Below the pieces are notes generated by a model. The model saw only the letters and a program-made list of their open reading frames with translations, searched no databases and was not told where the DNA came from. This document shows, one piece after another, positions 1 through 5,297 of a stretch of 6,344 bases of DNA. Positions within the stretch are counted from its first letter, which is position 1, and every line of letters begins with the position of its first letter. The stretch covers positions 1 through 6,344 of the forward strand of contig CALURE010000093.1 of the NCBI GenBank assembly GCA_944323095.1. Direction: 5' to 3'. The position numbers and the translations under genes are program-made. The DNA is from Candidatus Gastranaerophilales bacterium. Lineage in GTDB: Bacteria; Cyanobacteriota; Vampirovibrionia; Gastranaerophilales; Gastranaerophilaceae.

Positions 1-215
1 GTCACGGCAGCCTGGTAGCGTACGCTACCTAAGTCCCTCCTTCTTTTTCGATAATCAATCGAAAAAGCGGAGTCCTTGCCACGTCCCGATTTAGACGTTT
101 TTGTCTGGTGCGGAATTCGCTAACTATGCTGTATAGGTCACTCACGCAAACGCTTCTTAATCGTTTGTTTGTTAGAATGCCGCATCCAGATTTAATATTT
201 TTTCAATTTGCGATA
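1..215 (-). ncRNA. Unidentified structured RNA or long leader, 3' end outside window
   Basis: No protein-coding signal is convincing here, but the minus-strand transcript folds extensively. Its 5' arm pairs 190-180 with 113-104 (ten base pairs plus one bulged A at 185), continues 178-176 with 117-115 and 175-171 with 124-120, and carries a hairpin 167-162/152-147. A second domain is a three-way junction: 85-77 with 9-1 closes it; one branch is 72-69/40-37 plus 67-58/52-43 (ten pairs, five-base loop); the other is a perfect six-pair hairpin, 29-24/19-14, with a GUAC loop. The closing helix uses two G·U wobbles (81-5 and 82-4) that would be A·C mismatches in the opposite transcript, so the minus strand is the likely RNA. 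Base composition is visibly richer in G+C than the flanks. I see no tmRNA, RNase P, SRP or 6S hallmarks. It could be a stand-alone RNA, or a leader, riboswitch or element RNA for a gene left of the window. Confidence 0.6.
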
Positions 216-220
216 TTTTT

Positions 221-247
221 ATTATACCACCTCAAAATTTTTTGCAA
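221..247 (-). promoter_or_regulatory. Extended -10 promoter for the structured RNA
   Basis: On the minus strand TGGTATAAT occupies 229-221: a perfect -10 hexamer (226-221) preceded by the TGn extension. A -35-like TTGCAA lies at 247-242 with a short 15-base spacer, which an extended -10 tolerates. Transcription would begin near 215-214, about 25 bases before the first base-paired helix of the structured RNA. It is divergent from, and closely adjacent to, the promoter of the TPR-protein gene. Confidence 0.65.
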
Positions 248-254
248 ATACTCA

Positions 255-283
255 TTGCATTTTTACAAAAAAAATGTTAATAT
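255..283 (+). promoter_or_regulatory. Promoter of the TPR membrane protein gene, likely leaderless
   Basis: TTGCAT (255-260), a 17-base spacer and TAATAT (278-283) form a good sigma-70-type promoter. The -10 box ends 6 bases before the ATG at 290, so the expected transcription start coincides with the start codon. No Shine-Dalgarno sequence lies in front of that ATG, consistent with a leaderless mRNA. Confidence 0.55.
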
Positions 284-289
284 CTGTTT

Positions 290-1366
290 ATGAATATTAA
301 CAATATAAGAAAAAGAATCTTTTTGAATTCTCAGTATTTTACACATTATTTTTCCGGCGAGAATACTGTTTTAAGAGGTATTATAAAAGCTAACGGATAT
401 ATTTTTAAAGGCATTTTTTCTGATGAGAAAATTAATGAAATTAATAAAGTTTACAGAAAAATGAATGCTCTTTTGAATGCTCTGGTCGCGGTTGAAGTTA
501 TTTTATATATTTATTTTGTTATATTTCCGTTTTTTGTCGAAATCATGAAATATTCTACAGCGGCATTTATTATCATGCTTTCGCTTATTCCAATTGTTTG
601 TTTGTATCTGACTTATGTTTTAGTTAATTATTTATATGAATCTTATTTGAATAAAAATATCGGTGCTTTCAGAAAAACAAAATTCAGCCCTGATTATAAC
701 AGCATCAAAGAGACTGATTTCAATACTTATTTAACAACAGAACGCAAAAGTATTTATTTGATGCTTTTGATTGCCGTAATATTTTTTGCTTATGTTTTTA
801 CTCCTTTGATTATTACTAGTTTAGTTAATTTAGAAAAATACAATGCAGCTTCAAAAGTTGCATCGGCTTATTTGAAATTTGTTCCTGTAAGTGCCGATGT
901 TTATGCTGACAGAGCTTATGCAATGTTCAAACTTAAAAAGTATGAGCAGGCTGCTGCTGATTATAAAAATGCTAACAAATATACATTATCAAATGCATTC
1001 TTTAATGATATTTTAGGAGTTCAATTAAATTATCTTGAATATAATGATATGATTAAAGAGTTTGATAAAGCTATTTCAGAACAGGATGACAAATTGATAA
1101 AAGGCCGTTTGTTATATGAAAAAGCAAACTACCAATATAAAAATAAAGATTATAAAGGTGCTTTAAATTCATTTAATAGCCTGCTTTCAACTTACAAAAG
1201 AGGAAGTAAATATCATTACAGCCCTGAAATTGCGTTTTATAACAGAGCAATAATAAAAATGGCACTGGGTGATAAAAAAGGTGCTTCGCAAGATTATGCA
1301 TATGCAAATAAGCTTTGTCCTATATGCTCTTTTGAATTTAAAACCACACTTGTTCCAAGACCTTAG
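290..1366 (+). CDS. Membrane protein with C-terminal TPR-like repeats, function unknown
   Basis: The 358-residue product has a polar N-terminal part (1-57), then hydrophobic segments at about 61-83, 91-113 and 155-178, with a polar loop at roughly 114-154. The remaining 180 residues are soluble and helical. TPR-like units are visible at about 201-233, 272-304 and 311-344, each with the expected aromatic/alanine pattern (for example YADRAYAMFKLKKYEQAAAD). TPR domains usually mediate protein-protein contacts, so this is probably a membrane-anchored scaffold or assembly factor, but no specific role can be assigned. A CPIC pair of cysteines (343-346) sits in the last repeat. The start at 290 is chosen because a promoter places transcription initiation exactly there; an in-frame ATG at 461 just before the first hydrophobic segment is an alternative without a ribosome binding site. 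The next gene begins 74 bases downstream on the same strand. Confidence 0.85.
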   Translation: MNINNIRKRIFLNSQYFTHYFSGENTVLRGIIKANGYIFKGIFSDEKINEINKVYRKMNALLNALVAVEVILYIYFVIFPFFVEIMKYSTAAFIIMLSLIPIVCLYLTYVLVNYLYESYLNKNIGAFRKTKFSPDYNSIKETDFNTYLTTERKSIYLMLLIAVIFFAYVFTPLIITSLVNLEKYNAASKVASAYLKFVPVSADVYADRAYAMFKLKKYEQAAADYKNANKYTLSNAFFNDILGVQLNYLEYNDMIKEFDKAISEQDDKLIKGRLLYEKANYQYKNKDYKGALNSFNSLLSTYKRGSKYHYSPEIAFYNRAIIKMALGDKKGASQDYAYANKLCPICSFEFKTTLVPRP

Positions 1367-1388
1367 TTTTTATTAACCTGATACGGTA

Positions 1389-1434
1389 TTGTGTTTTAAA
1401 TTATTTTAAGTTATTCTCTTATTGAAAGAGGGAG
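1389..1434 (+). promoter_or_regulatory. Weak putative promoter and strong ribosome binding site of the SEC-C gene
   Basis: TTGTGT (1389-1394), a 17-base spacer and TATTCT (1412-1417) make a weak promoter-like pair. Read-through from the upstream gene is equally possible, as no terminator is evident in the 74-base gap. The Shine-Dalgarno AGGGAG at 1429-1434, six bases before the ATG at 1441, is clear and fixes the start. Confidence 0.35.
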
Positions 1435-1440
1435 AGATTA

Positions 1441-2718
1441 ATGCTTATATTAGAAGATTTAAAAGAGATTAACGATGTAATAAAAAATCTTGCGGAATTT
1501 ATTCAGCAGGACGAAACTGTGAAACCTGATTTTGAAGAATATATTAAAACTATCGGGCAGAATAATGTTAATTTTCAGTCAGCATGTTTTAATTATATTT
1601 TTGAGCGGAATTTAAATAATAAAAGTATTTTGCAATTGTATCTTGAAAATACAAAACAGCTGCCTGCTTCGGTAAAAAAGATTGTTAAATCTCTTATGCA
1701 GTCAATGTCTTCTATTTTTGAAATCAAAAGGGTTTTACAAAACGGTTTTGATTTGAATAATATTATTAATGAAAAAACTTACAGTGTTGTTTCTCTTGTT
1801 AAAATGACAACTTTCAGAGGCATGGGGGCAGGTCAGTATGTTGTTGCAAGAATTTTTAAGTTTGAGAAAGCATACTATCTTCTTGAAATTTCGGGAGTTC
1901 TTCCGTCATCAAGACGTGATGATGCTCTCAGATATGCTGTCGCTAAAATTATTCAAAATCCCGAACTTGTTTATCTTGACAATCCGCAAAAACAAAAAGA
2001 AATTGAAGATAATATCAAAGAAATTTACGATAAATTTATTGAATTTTTCGGGAAAGATGAAATTGTTACGACAAATAAGTTTGCGGATGATTTAATCGGA
2101 GCATTTAATGATTTTGCCGAAGGCGGTGAAAAAACAGATTTTCAGGATAAAATTCAAATGCCCGAGTCTTATAAGTTTTTTAATGTATCTGAATTCAATA
2201 ATTCTTACGATAATTTCCTTGAAAATTCACTCGGCGGATTTTCTTCTCACAAAGAAGTTTATGATGTCGGAATAATTTTTGATAAGGAATTAGGTTTGTA
2301 TGCTGTTCCTTTCTTTGAAACATTTAACAAAGCTATTGAAAATCCTGAAAATGTTGAAAATGCAAAGGAATGTCTGGAATTTTTCCTTGAAAATGATAAA
2401 TTTTCAGCAAATATTATAAAAAGAGTTGCTCAAAAACATGAAAATTTCATGGATACCGTAAACAAACTTTTAGGTACAAATTATACTTTTGATGAATTGT
2501 TAGAACATTATAAACCCAGATATCTGGAAAATAAAATATTTTCGTCAACTACTGTATTGTATAAATCAAAAGTTTTTTCCAAAACACTCGGTATAATAGA
2601 AGAAGATATTGAAAAGCCCGAACTTGAAGGAATAGACTTGAGTAAAATCGGCAGAAATGATCCTTGTCCCTGCGGGAGCGGGAAAAAATTCAAAAAATGC
2701 TGCGGGGCAAATTTATAA
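1441..2718 (+). CDS. SEC-C motif-containing protein of unknown function
   Basis: The 425-residue, largely hydrophilic protein has no signal peptide or membrane segment and should be cytoplasmic. Its one recognisable domain is the C-terminal SEC-C motif at about 403-422, with the cysteine pattern C409-x-C411-x8-C420-C421 in the classic PCPCGSGKKFKKCC form. This motif binds zinc; it is best known from the C-terminus of SecA, where it contacts SecB and the ribosome, and it recurs as a terminal zinc tag on many uncharacterised proteins. The first 400 residues match nothing I can name: they are rich in Glu, Lys, Asn and Phe, with a likely folded core around 121-180 (basic, containing GMGAGQYVVARIF) and helical stretches after. 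It is far too short and lacks the helicase motors to be SecA. The start is set by a strong Shine-Dalgarno at 1429-1434. Confidence 0.85.
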   Translation: MLILEDLKEINDVIKNLAEFIQQDETVKPDFEEYIKTIGQNNVNFQSACFNYIFERNLNNKSILQLYLENTKQLPASVKKIVKSLMQSMSSIFEIKRVLQNGFDLNNIINEKTYSVVSLVKMTTFRGMGAGQYVVARIFKFEKAYYLLEISGVLPSSRRDDALRYAVAKIIQNPELVYLDNPQKQKEIEDNIKEIYDKFIEFFGKDEIVTTNKFADDLIGAFNDFAEGGEKTDFQDKIQMPESYKFFNVSEFNNSYDNFLENSLGGFSSHKEVYDVGIIFDKELGLYAVPFFETFNKAIENPENVENAKECLEFFLENDKFSANIIKRVAQKHENFMDTVNKLLGTNYTFDELLEHYKPRYLENKIFSSTTVLYKSKVFSKTLGIIEEDIEKPELEGIDLSKIGRNDPCPCGSGKKFKKCCGANL

Positions 2719-2737
2719 AAACATAAATTATGCCTTT

Positions 2738-2764
2738 ACCACTGAAACGAGTTCAGGGTGACAG
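2738..2764. repeat. Possible REP-like intergenic palindrome
   Basis: CTGAA (2742-2746) and TTCAG (2752-2756) pair around a five-base loop, extended by ACC (2738-2740) with GGT (2757-2759) across one bulged A, giving an eight-pair hairpin followed by GACAG. The form (CTGAAACRAGTTCAGG then RTGACA) resembles dispersed intergenic palindromes seen in several bacterial groups. It lies between convergent genes, a usual place for such elements. Only one copy is visible in this window, so repetition is inferred. It could also act as a factor-assisted bidirectional terminator. Confidence 0.4.
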
Positions 2765-2788
2765 TTGCTGTAATATGTTGAAGTTCAT

Positions 2789-2807
2789 ATCTGCTGTTCG
2801 TGCAGAT
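2789..2807. terminator. Hairpin between convergent genes, weak terminator candidate
   Basis: ATCTGC (2789-2794) pairs with GCAGAT (2802-2807) around a seven-base loop, between the ends of the SEC-C gene and maf. The following bases on the plus strand are only moderately T-rich (TTGTATATAAAG), and no T-run follows on the minus strand, so intrinsic termination would be weak. Confidence 0.3.
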
Positions 2808-2837
2808 TTGTATATAAAGATTTCATTAATATATTTG

Positions 2838-3395
2838 TCAAAGCAATTCAAGTAAAGCTTTGGAGCTTAAGCCTATTATATTTTCCAGATCTCCGCCGAA
2901 GGATTTTATATACCCTTCAGGCATTTCCTGAATTCCGTATGAACCGGCTTTGTCAAACGGCTTGAATTTGTCTATATAATAATTTATTTGCCCGTCTGAC
3001 AGATTTTCAAATGTAACATAACTTGTTGTAGAATTCTTTTTATATTTTCCGGTTATTGAATCTATCACAACAATGCTTGTTACAACCATATGAGTTTTTC
3101 CGGAAAGCTTTTTGAGCATTTCAAATGCACCGTCAAATCCATCGGGTTTGCCTAAAATTTCATTATCAAGCACTACAACCGTATCTGCTCCGATAATTTG
3201 TGCAGGTTCTTTAATTAAAGGAAGTACTGCATTTGCCTTATTAAAAGCAAGATTTTCGACAAAATCATAAGAAAAAACCGTCGTCGTATGATCTTCAATA
3301 TACGGAGACGGTATGATTTCAAATTTTAAATTAAGTTTTTTTAGAATATCGCATCTTCTGGGAGATGAAGATGCCAGAATTATTTTTCCCGCCAT
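2838..3395 (-). CDS. maf: Maf-family nucleotide pyrophosphatase (YhdE-like)
   Basis: This 185-residue protein is a full-length Maf/HAM1-superfamily nucleoside triphosphate pyrophosphatase, which hydrolyses non-canonical or pyrimidine NTPs to NMP and pyrophosphate and is linked to house-cleaning and septum control. Visible motifs are the N-terminal phosphate-binding LASSSPRR (7-14), IGADTVVV (68-75) with the catalytic-site Asp71, LGKP (81-84), GKTH (99-102), PFDKAGSYGIQ (146-156) and the C-terminal GDLENIIGL (168-176). The AGSYGIQ form follows the YhdE type (dTTP/UTP-active) rather than the YceF type, which has AGSFKSEG there; the substrate is inferred from that. It should be cytoplasmic. It starts 56 bases after the stop of the 78-residue gene on the same strand, with its own -10 box and only a weak GAGAA-like ribosome binding site. 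It converges on the SEC-C gene. Confidence 0.95.
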   Translation of the reverse strand: MAGKIILASSSPRRCDILKKLNLKFEIIPSPYIEDHTTTVFSYDFVENLAFNKANAVLPLIKEPAQIIGADTVVVLDNEILGKPDGFDGAFEMLKKLSGKTHMVVTSIVVIDSITGKYKKNSTTSYVTFENLSDGQINYYIDKFKPFDKAGSYGIQEMPEGYIKSFGGDLENIIGLSSKALLELL

Positions 3396-3398
3396 TTT

Positions 3399-3441
3399 GT
3401 TCTCACTTTCTCACATATATTATATATGAAAAAGAGAGAAC
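3399..3441 (-). promoter_or_regulatory. maf promoter embedded in an imperfect dyad
   Basis: A perfect minus-strand TATAAT sits at 3424-3419, predicting transcription from about 3412 and a leader near 17 bases. The -35 region is poor (TTTTAT at 3447-3442 for a 17-base spacer). The whole stretch is an imperfect inverted repeat: GTTCTC (3399-3404) mirrors GAGAAC (3436-3441), with CTTT, TC and ATATAT blocks also paired inward. It could be a repressor operator or an RNA hairpin between the two minus-strand genes. No T-run follows, so it is not a standard terminator. Confidence 0.45.
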
Positions 3442-3451
3442 ATAAAATTTG

Positions 3452-3688
3452 CTAATACTGGGATGTTTTGTTATATCTTGCATTCCTTGCATTAATTGCG
3501 TAGCAGGCAATATTTAGTCTTTGTTTCAAATTCATCATATTGCGGTACATACTTGCATAGTCATTCATTGCACCCATCATTTTTTCGGGGTCAACCATTG
3601 ATTCAATATTATCATGGTTATCAACCTTTTCTTCAGCATATTTTTTAACCAGAAGCTGGTCAATGTAGTCCTCAGCACCTATTGCCAT
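3452..3688 (-). CDS. Small hypothetical protein, 78 residues
   Basis: I do not recognise this protein. It is small, soluble and mostly helical in appearance, with an acidic N-terminal half (residues 5-35, containing EDYIDQ and EEKVDNHDN) and a basic, Asn/Arg-rich C-terminal tail (about 54-78, containing LKQRLNIACYAINARNARYNK). A methionine-rich centre (MVDPEKMMGAMNDYASMYRNMM split over 31-52) could form an amphipathic helix. The start is firm: Shine-Dalgarno AGGGAGG at 3702-3696, seven bases before the ATG. It is transcribed divergently from the type III export ATPase, and its size is in the range of needle, rod and chaperone proteins of such systems. I see no diagnostic match to any of them, so a link to export rests only on position. 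Co-transcription with maf downstream is possible. Confidence 0.75.
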   Translation of the reverse strand: MAIGAEDYIDQLLVKKYAEEKVDNHDNIESMVDPEKMMGAMNDYASMYRNMMNLKQRLNIACYAINARNARYNKTSQY

Positions 3689-3695
3689 TGAAGAT

Positions 3696-3738
3696 CCTCC
3701 CTAAATTTAATTGTAATCCTATTGATTTGTGTTTTTAA
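3696..3738 (-). promoter_or_regulatory. Promoter and ribosome binding site of the 78-residue gene
   Basis: On the minus strand TTAAAA (3738-3733), a 17-base spacer and TACAAT (3715-3710) form a plausible promoter with transcription starting near 3703. That leaves a leader of about 15 bases containing little but the strong Shine-Dalgarno AGGGAGG (3702-3696). The divergent export ATPase promoter lies some 130 bases away. Nothing else in the 3739-3864 gap looks functional; it is very AT-rich. Confidence 0.5.
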
Positions 3739-3864
3739 GAAAGTGTGTTAAGTTATCCTATTTATTCCTTATGTATATACTAAGTATTTCTTTCCCAAAA
3801 AATTGCTTATTTTTTCGACAATTCTTAACATTTATTTACATAATATTTTTATATGTTAATAATT

Positions 3865-3892
3865 TTGAAAAATTCTTTTTAAACGTTATAAT
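3865..3892 (+). promoter_or_regulatory. Promoter of the export ATPase gene, likely leaderless
   Basis: TTGAAA (3865-3870), a 16-base spacer and a perfect TATAAT (3887-3892) form the best plus-strand promoter in the window. Seven bases separate the -10 box from the ATG at 3900, so transcription is expected to start at or within a base of that codon, giving a leaderless mRNA. This decides the start of the downstream gene. Confidence 0.65.
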
Positions 3893-3899
3893 ATATTTT

Positions 3900-5246
3900 A
3901 TGGAAGGTTTGGATACCAGCAGACTGGATGAATTAAAACAAAGGGTTAAAAACAAACTTGAAGAAACGGAGTTGTTCCGGTTTAAGGGCTCTGTTTCAAA
4001 ACTTTTAGGGTTAACGGTTGAAGTAAAACTGCCAGGGTTGAAGGTTGGAGATCTTTGCTATATTGAAACAAAAGACGGTCGTAAAAAACCTGCAGAAGTT
4101 CAGGCTTTTAAAGGTGAGGCAGCGCAGCTTCTTTTGCTTTATGACGGAGAAGGTATCGGGCAGGGAAGTCTTGTTACCTCAACAGGAAATCCTATTATTA
4201 TACCGGTCGGGGATTTTTTGCTGGGGCGGCTAATTAATCCAATGGGTGAACCAATTGATGGAAAGCCGCTTGATACAACAGGGGCAACATGGCGGGCTGT
4301 TGAAGGACCGCCGCCGGGTCCGTTTGAAAGACCTATAATTACAGAGGTATTTTCAACAGGAGTTAGAGCGATTGACAGCTGTATGACTATGGGATGCGGT
4401 CAGCGTTTAGGATTATTTGCAGGTTCCGGTGTTGGTAAAAGTACGCTTCTCGGTATGATTGCAAGAAACTCTGACGCGGATGTTAACGTTGTTGCGCTGA
4501 TTGGAGAACGCGGCCGTGAGGTTAAAGAGTTTGTAGAAGATGCGCTTGGAGAACAGGGGATGGCAAAATCCGTTCTTGTGTGCTCTACAGGGGATCAGCC
4601 TCCTTTGATACGTCAAAAAGCCCTTCTAACGGCAACTGCCGTATGCGAATATTTCAGGGATCAAGGTAAAAAAGTTTTCCTTATGACGGATACCGTTACC
4701 CGTTGTGCTATGGCAGGCCGCGAAGTTGGTTTGTCTCTCGGTGAGCCTCCTACAATGAAAGGATATCCGCCATCTATTTTTTCATGGCTTCAAAAGGTCC
4801 TTGAACGTGCAGGGAACAGTCCTAAAGGTTCTATTACTGCTTTATATACTGTTTTAATGGAAGGTGACGATATTTCGGATCCTATTGTAGATATTGTTCG
4901 CGGTATTGTTGACGGGCACATTTTCCTGTCAAGAAAAGTTGCCGAAATGAATCATTATCCTGCCATTGATGTACTTGGAAGTATTTCAAGGCTTATGTCC
5001 TCAATTGTTACACCGGAACATAGAGAGGCGGCCGGAAAGATGCGCGCAATTATGGCTCTCTACAGAGAAAATAAAGATTTGATTGATGTAGGGATGTATC
5101 AGCCGGGGACTAACCCGCGTTTGGATACCGCAATAGAGATGATGCCGAAAATTAATGCATTTTTACAGCAGAGAACATCTGATATTGTTAGCATGGATAC
5201 AACTATAAGCACTCTTGTTGAAATGATGCAGGGTGTTGAAATTTAA
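3900..5246 (+). CDS. fliI: FliI/SctN-type flagellar or type III secretion ATPase
   Basis: The 448-residue product is the hexameric ATPase that powers substrate unfolding and export at flagellar or non-flagellar type III systems, at the cytoplasmic face of the membrane. A short helical N-terminus (1-25) precedes a beta-barrel-like domain, then the catalytic domain: Walker A GSGVGKST (175-182, Lys180), GERGREV with catalytic Glu203, Walker B VFLMTD ending at Asp264, the GEPPTMKGYPPSIF stretch typical of FliI/SctN rather than F1 beta, MEGDDISDP, and Arg364 in SISRLM as a likely arginine finger. Length matches FliI (about 450). Where FliI usually reads DS(L/V)TR(F/Y)AMAQRE, this reads DTVTRCAMAGRE, with Cys and Gly at normally conserved sites. 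The frame stays open 57 codons upstream to 3729, but that extension is hydrophobic, AT-rich and overlaps the promoter, so 3900 is chosen. No other flagellar or secretion gene is visible, so fliI versus sctN is undecided. Confidence 0.9.
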   Translation: MEGLDTSRLDELKQRVKNKLEETELFRFKGSVSKLLGLTVEVKLPGLKVGDLCYIETKDGRKKPAEVQAFKGEAAQLLLLYDGEGIGQGSLVTSTGNPIIIPVGDFLLGRLINPMGEPIDGKPLDTTGATWRAVEGPPPGPFERPIITEVFSTGVRAIDSCMTMGCGQRLGLFAGSGVGKSTLLGMIARNSDADVNVVALIGERGREVKEFVEDALGEQGMAKSVLVCSTGDQPPLIRQKALLTATAVCEYFRDQGKKVFLMTDTVTRCAMAGREVGLSLGEPPTMKGYPPSIFSWLQKVLERAGNSPKGSITALYTVLMEGDDISDPIVDIVRGIVDGHIFLSRKVAEMNHYPAIDVLGSISRLMSSIVTPEHREAAGKMRAIMALYRENKDLIDVGMYQPGTNPRLDTAIEMMPKINAFLQQRTSDIVSMDTTISTLVEMMQGVEI

Positions 5247-5265
5247 TAGTTTCTAATATTTTTTG

Positions 5266-5287
5266 TGTTACAATAATTTGCGGAAGG
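5266..5287 (+). promoter_or_regulatory. Extended -10 promoter candidate and ribosome binding site of the zupT-like gene
   Basis: TGTTACAAT (5266-5274) is a TGn-extended -10 box with one mismatch to consensus; no good -35 lies at the right distance. Shine-Dalgarno GGAAGG (5282-5287) is ten bases before the ATG at 5298. The gap after the ATPase gene is only 51 bases without a terminator, so read-through transcription is also likely. Confidence 0.4.
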
Positions 5288-5297
5288 AAAAGAGACT

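Noticed and set aside
1..215. tmRNA, RNase P RNA, SRP RNA, 6S RNA or rRNA at the left edge
   Set aside because: No tRNA-like ends or tag reading frame, no GAGGAAAGUCCGGGCU-type core, no GGAAGGAAGC SRP loop, no 6S open-bubble layout, and no familiar rRNA blocks. Judged by eye only; an Infernal search would settle it.
108..293. Open reading frame of 61 codons on the plus strand
   Set aside because: It runs antisense through the folded RNA and the two promoters, has no ribosome binding site, and its translation has no domain-like character.
1838..2095. 85-codon plus-strand frame within the SEC-C gene
   Set aside because: Out-of-frame shadow of a well-supported gene, with no ribosome binding site.
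2508..2693. Minus-strand frame opposite the SEC-C motif
   Set aside because: Antisense shadow; its Pro/Gly-rich start mirrors the conserved SEC-C codons.
3729..3899. 57-codon N-terminal extension of the export ATPase
   Set aside because: It is hydrophobic, very AT-rich, lacks a ribosome binding site and overlaps the consensus promoter at 3865-3892; FliI-like proteins start about where the ATG at 3900 falls.
4045..4233. 62-codon plus-strand frame in the N-terminal part of the ATPase gene
   Set aside because: Out-of-frame shadow without its own ribosome binding site.
4413..4616. Minus-strand frame opposite the ATPase Walker A region
   Set aside because: Antisense shadow of a conserved catalytic domain, with no start signals.
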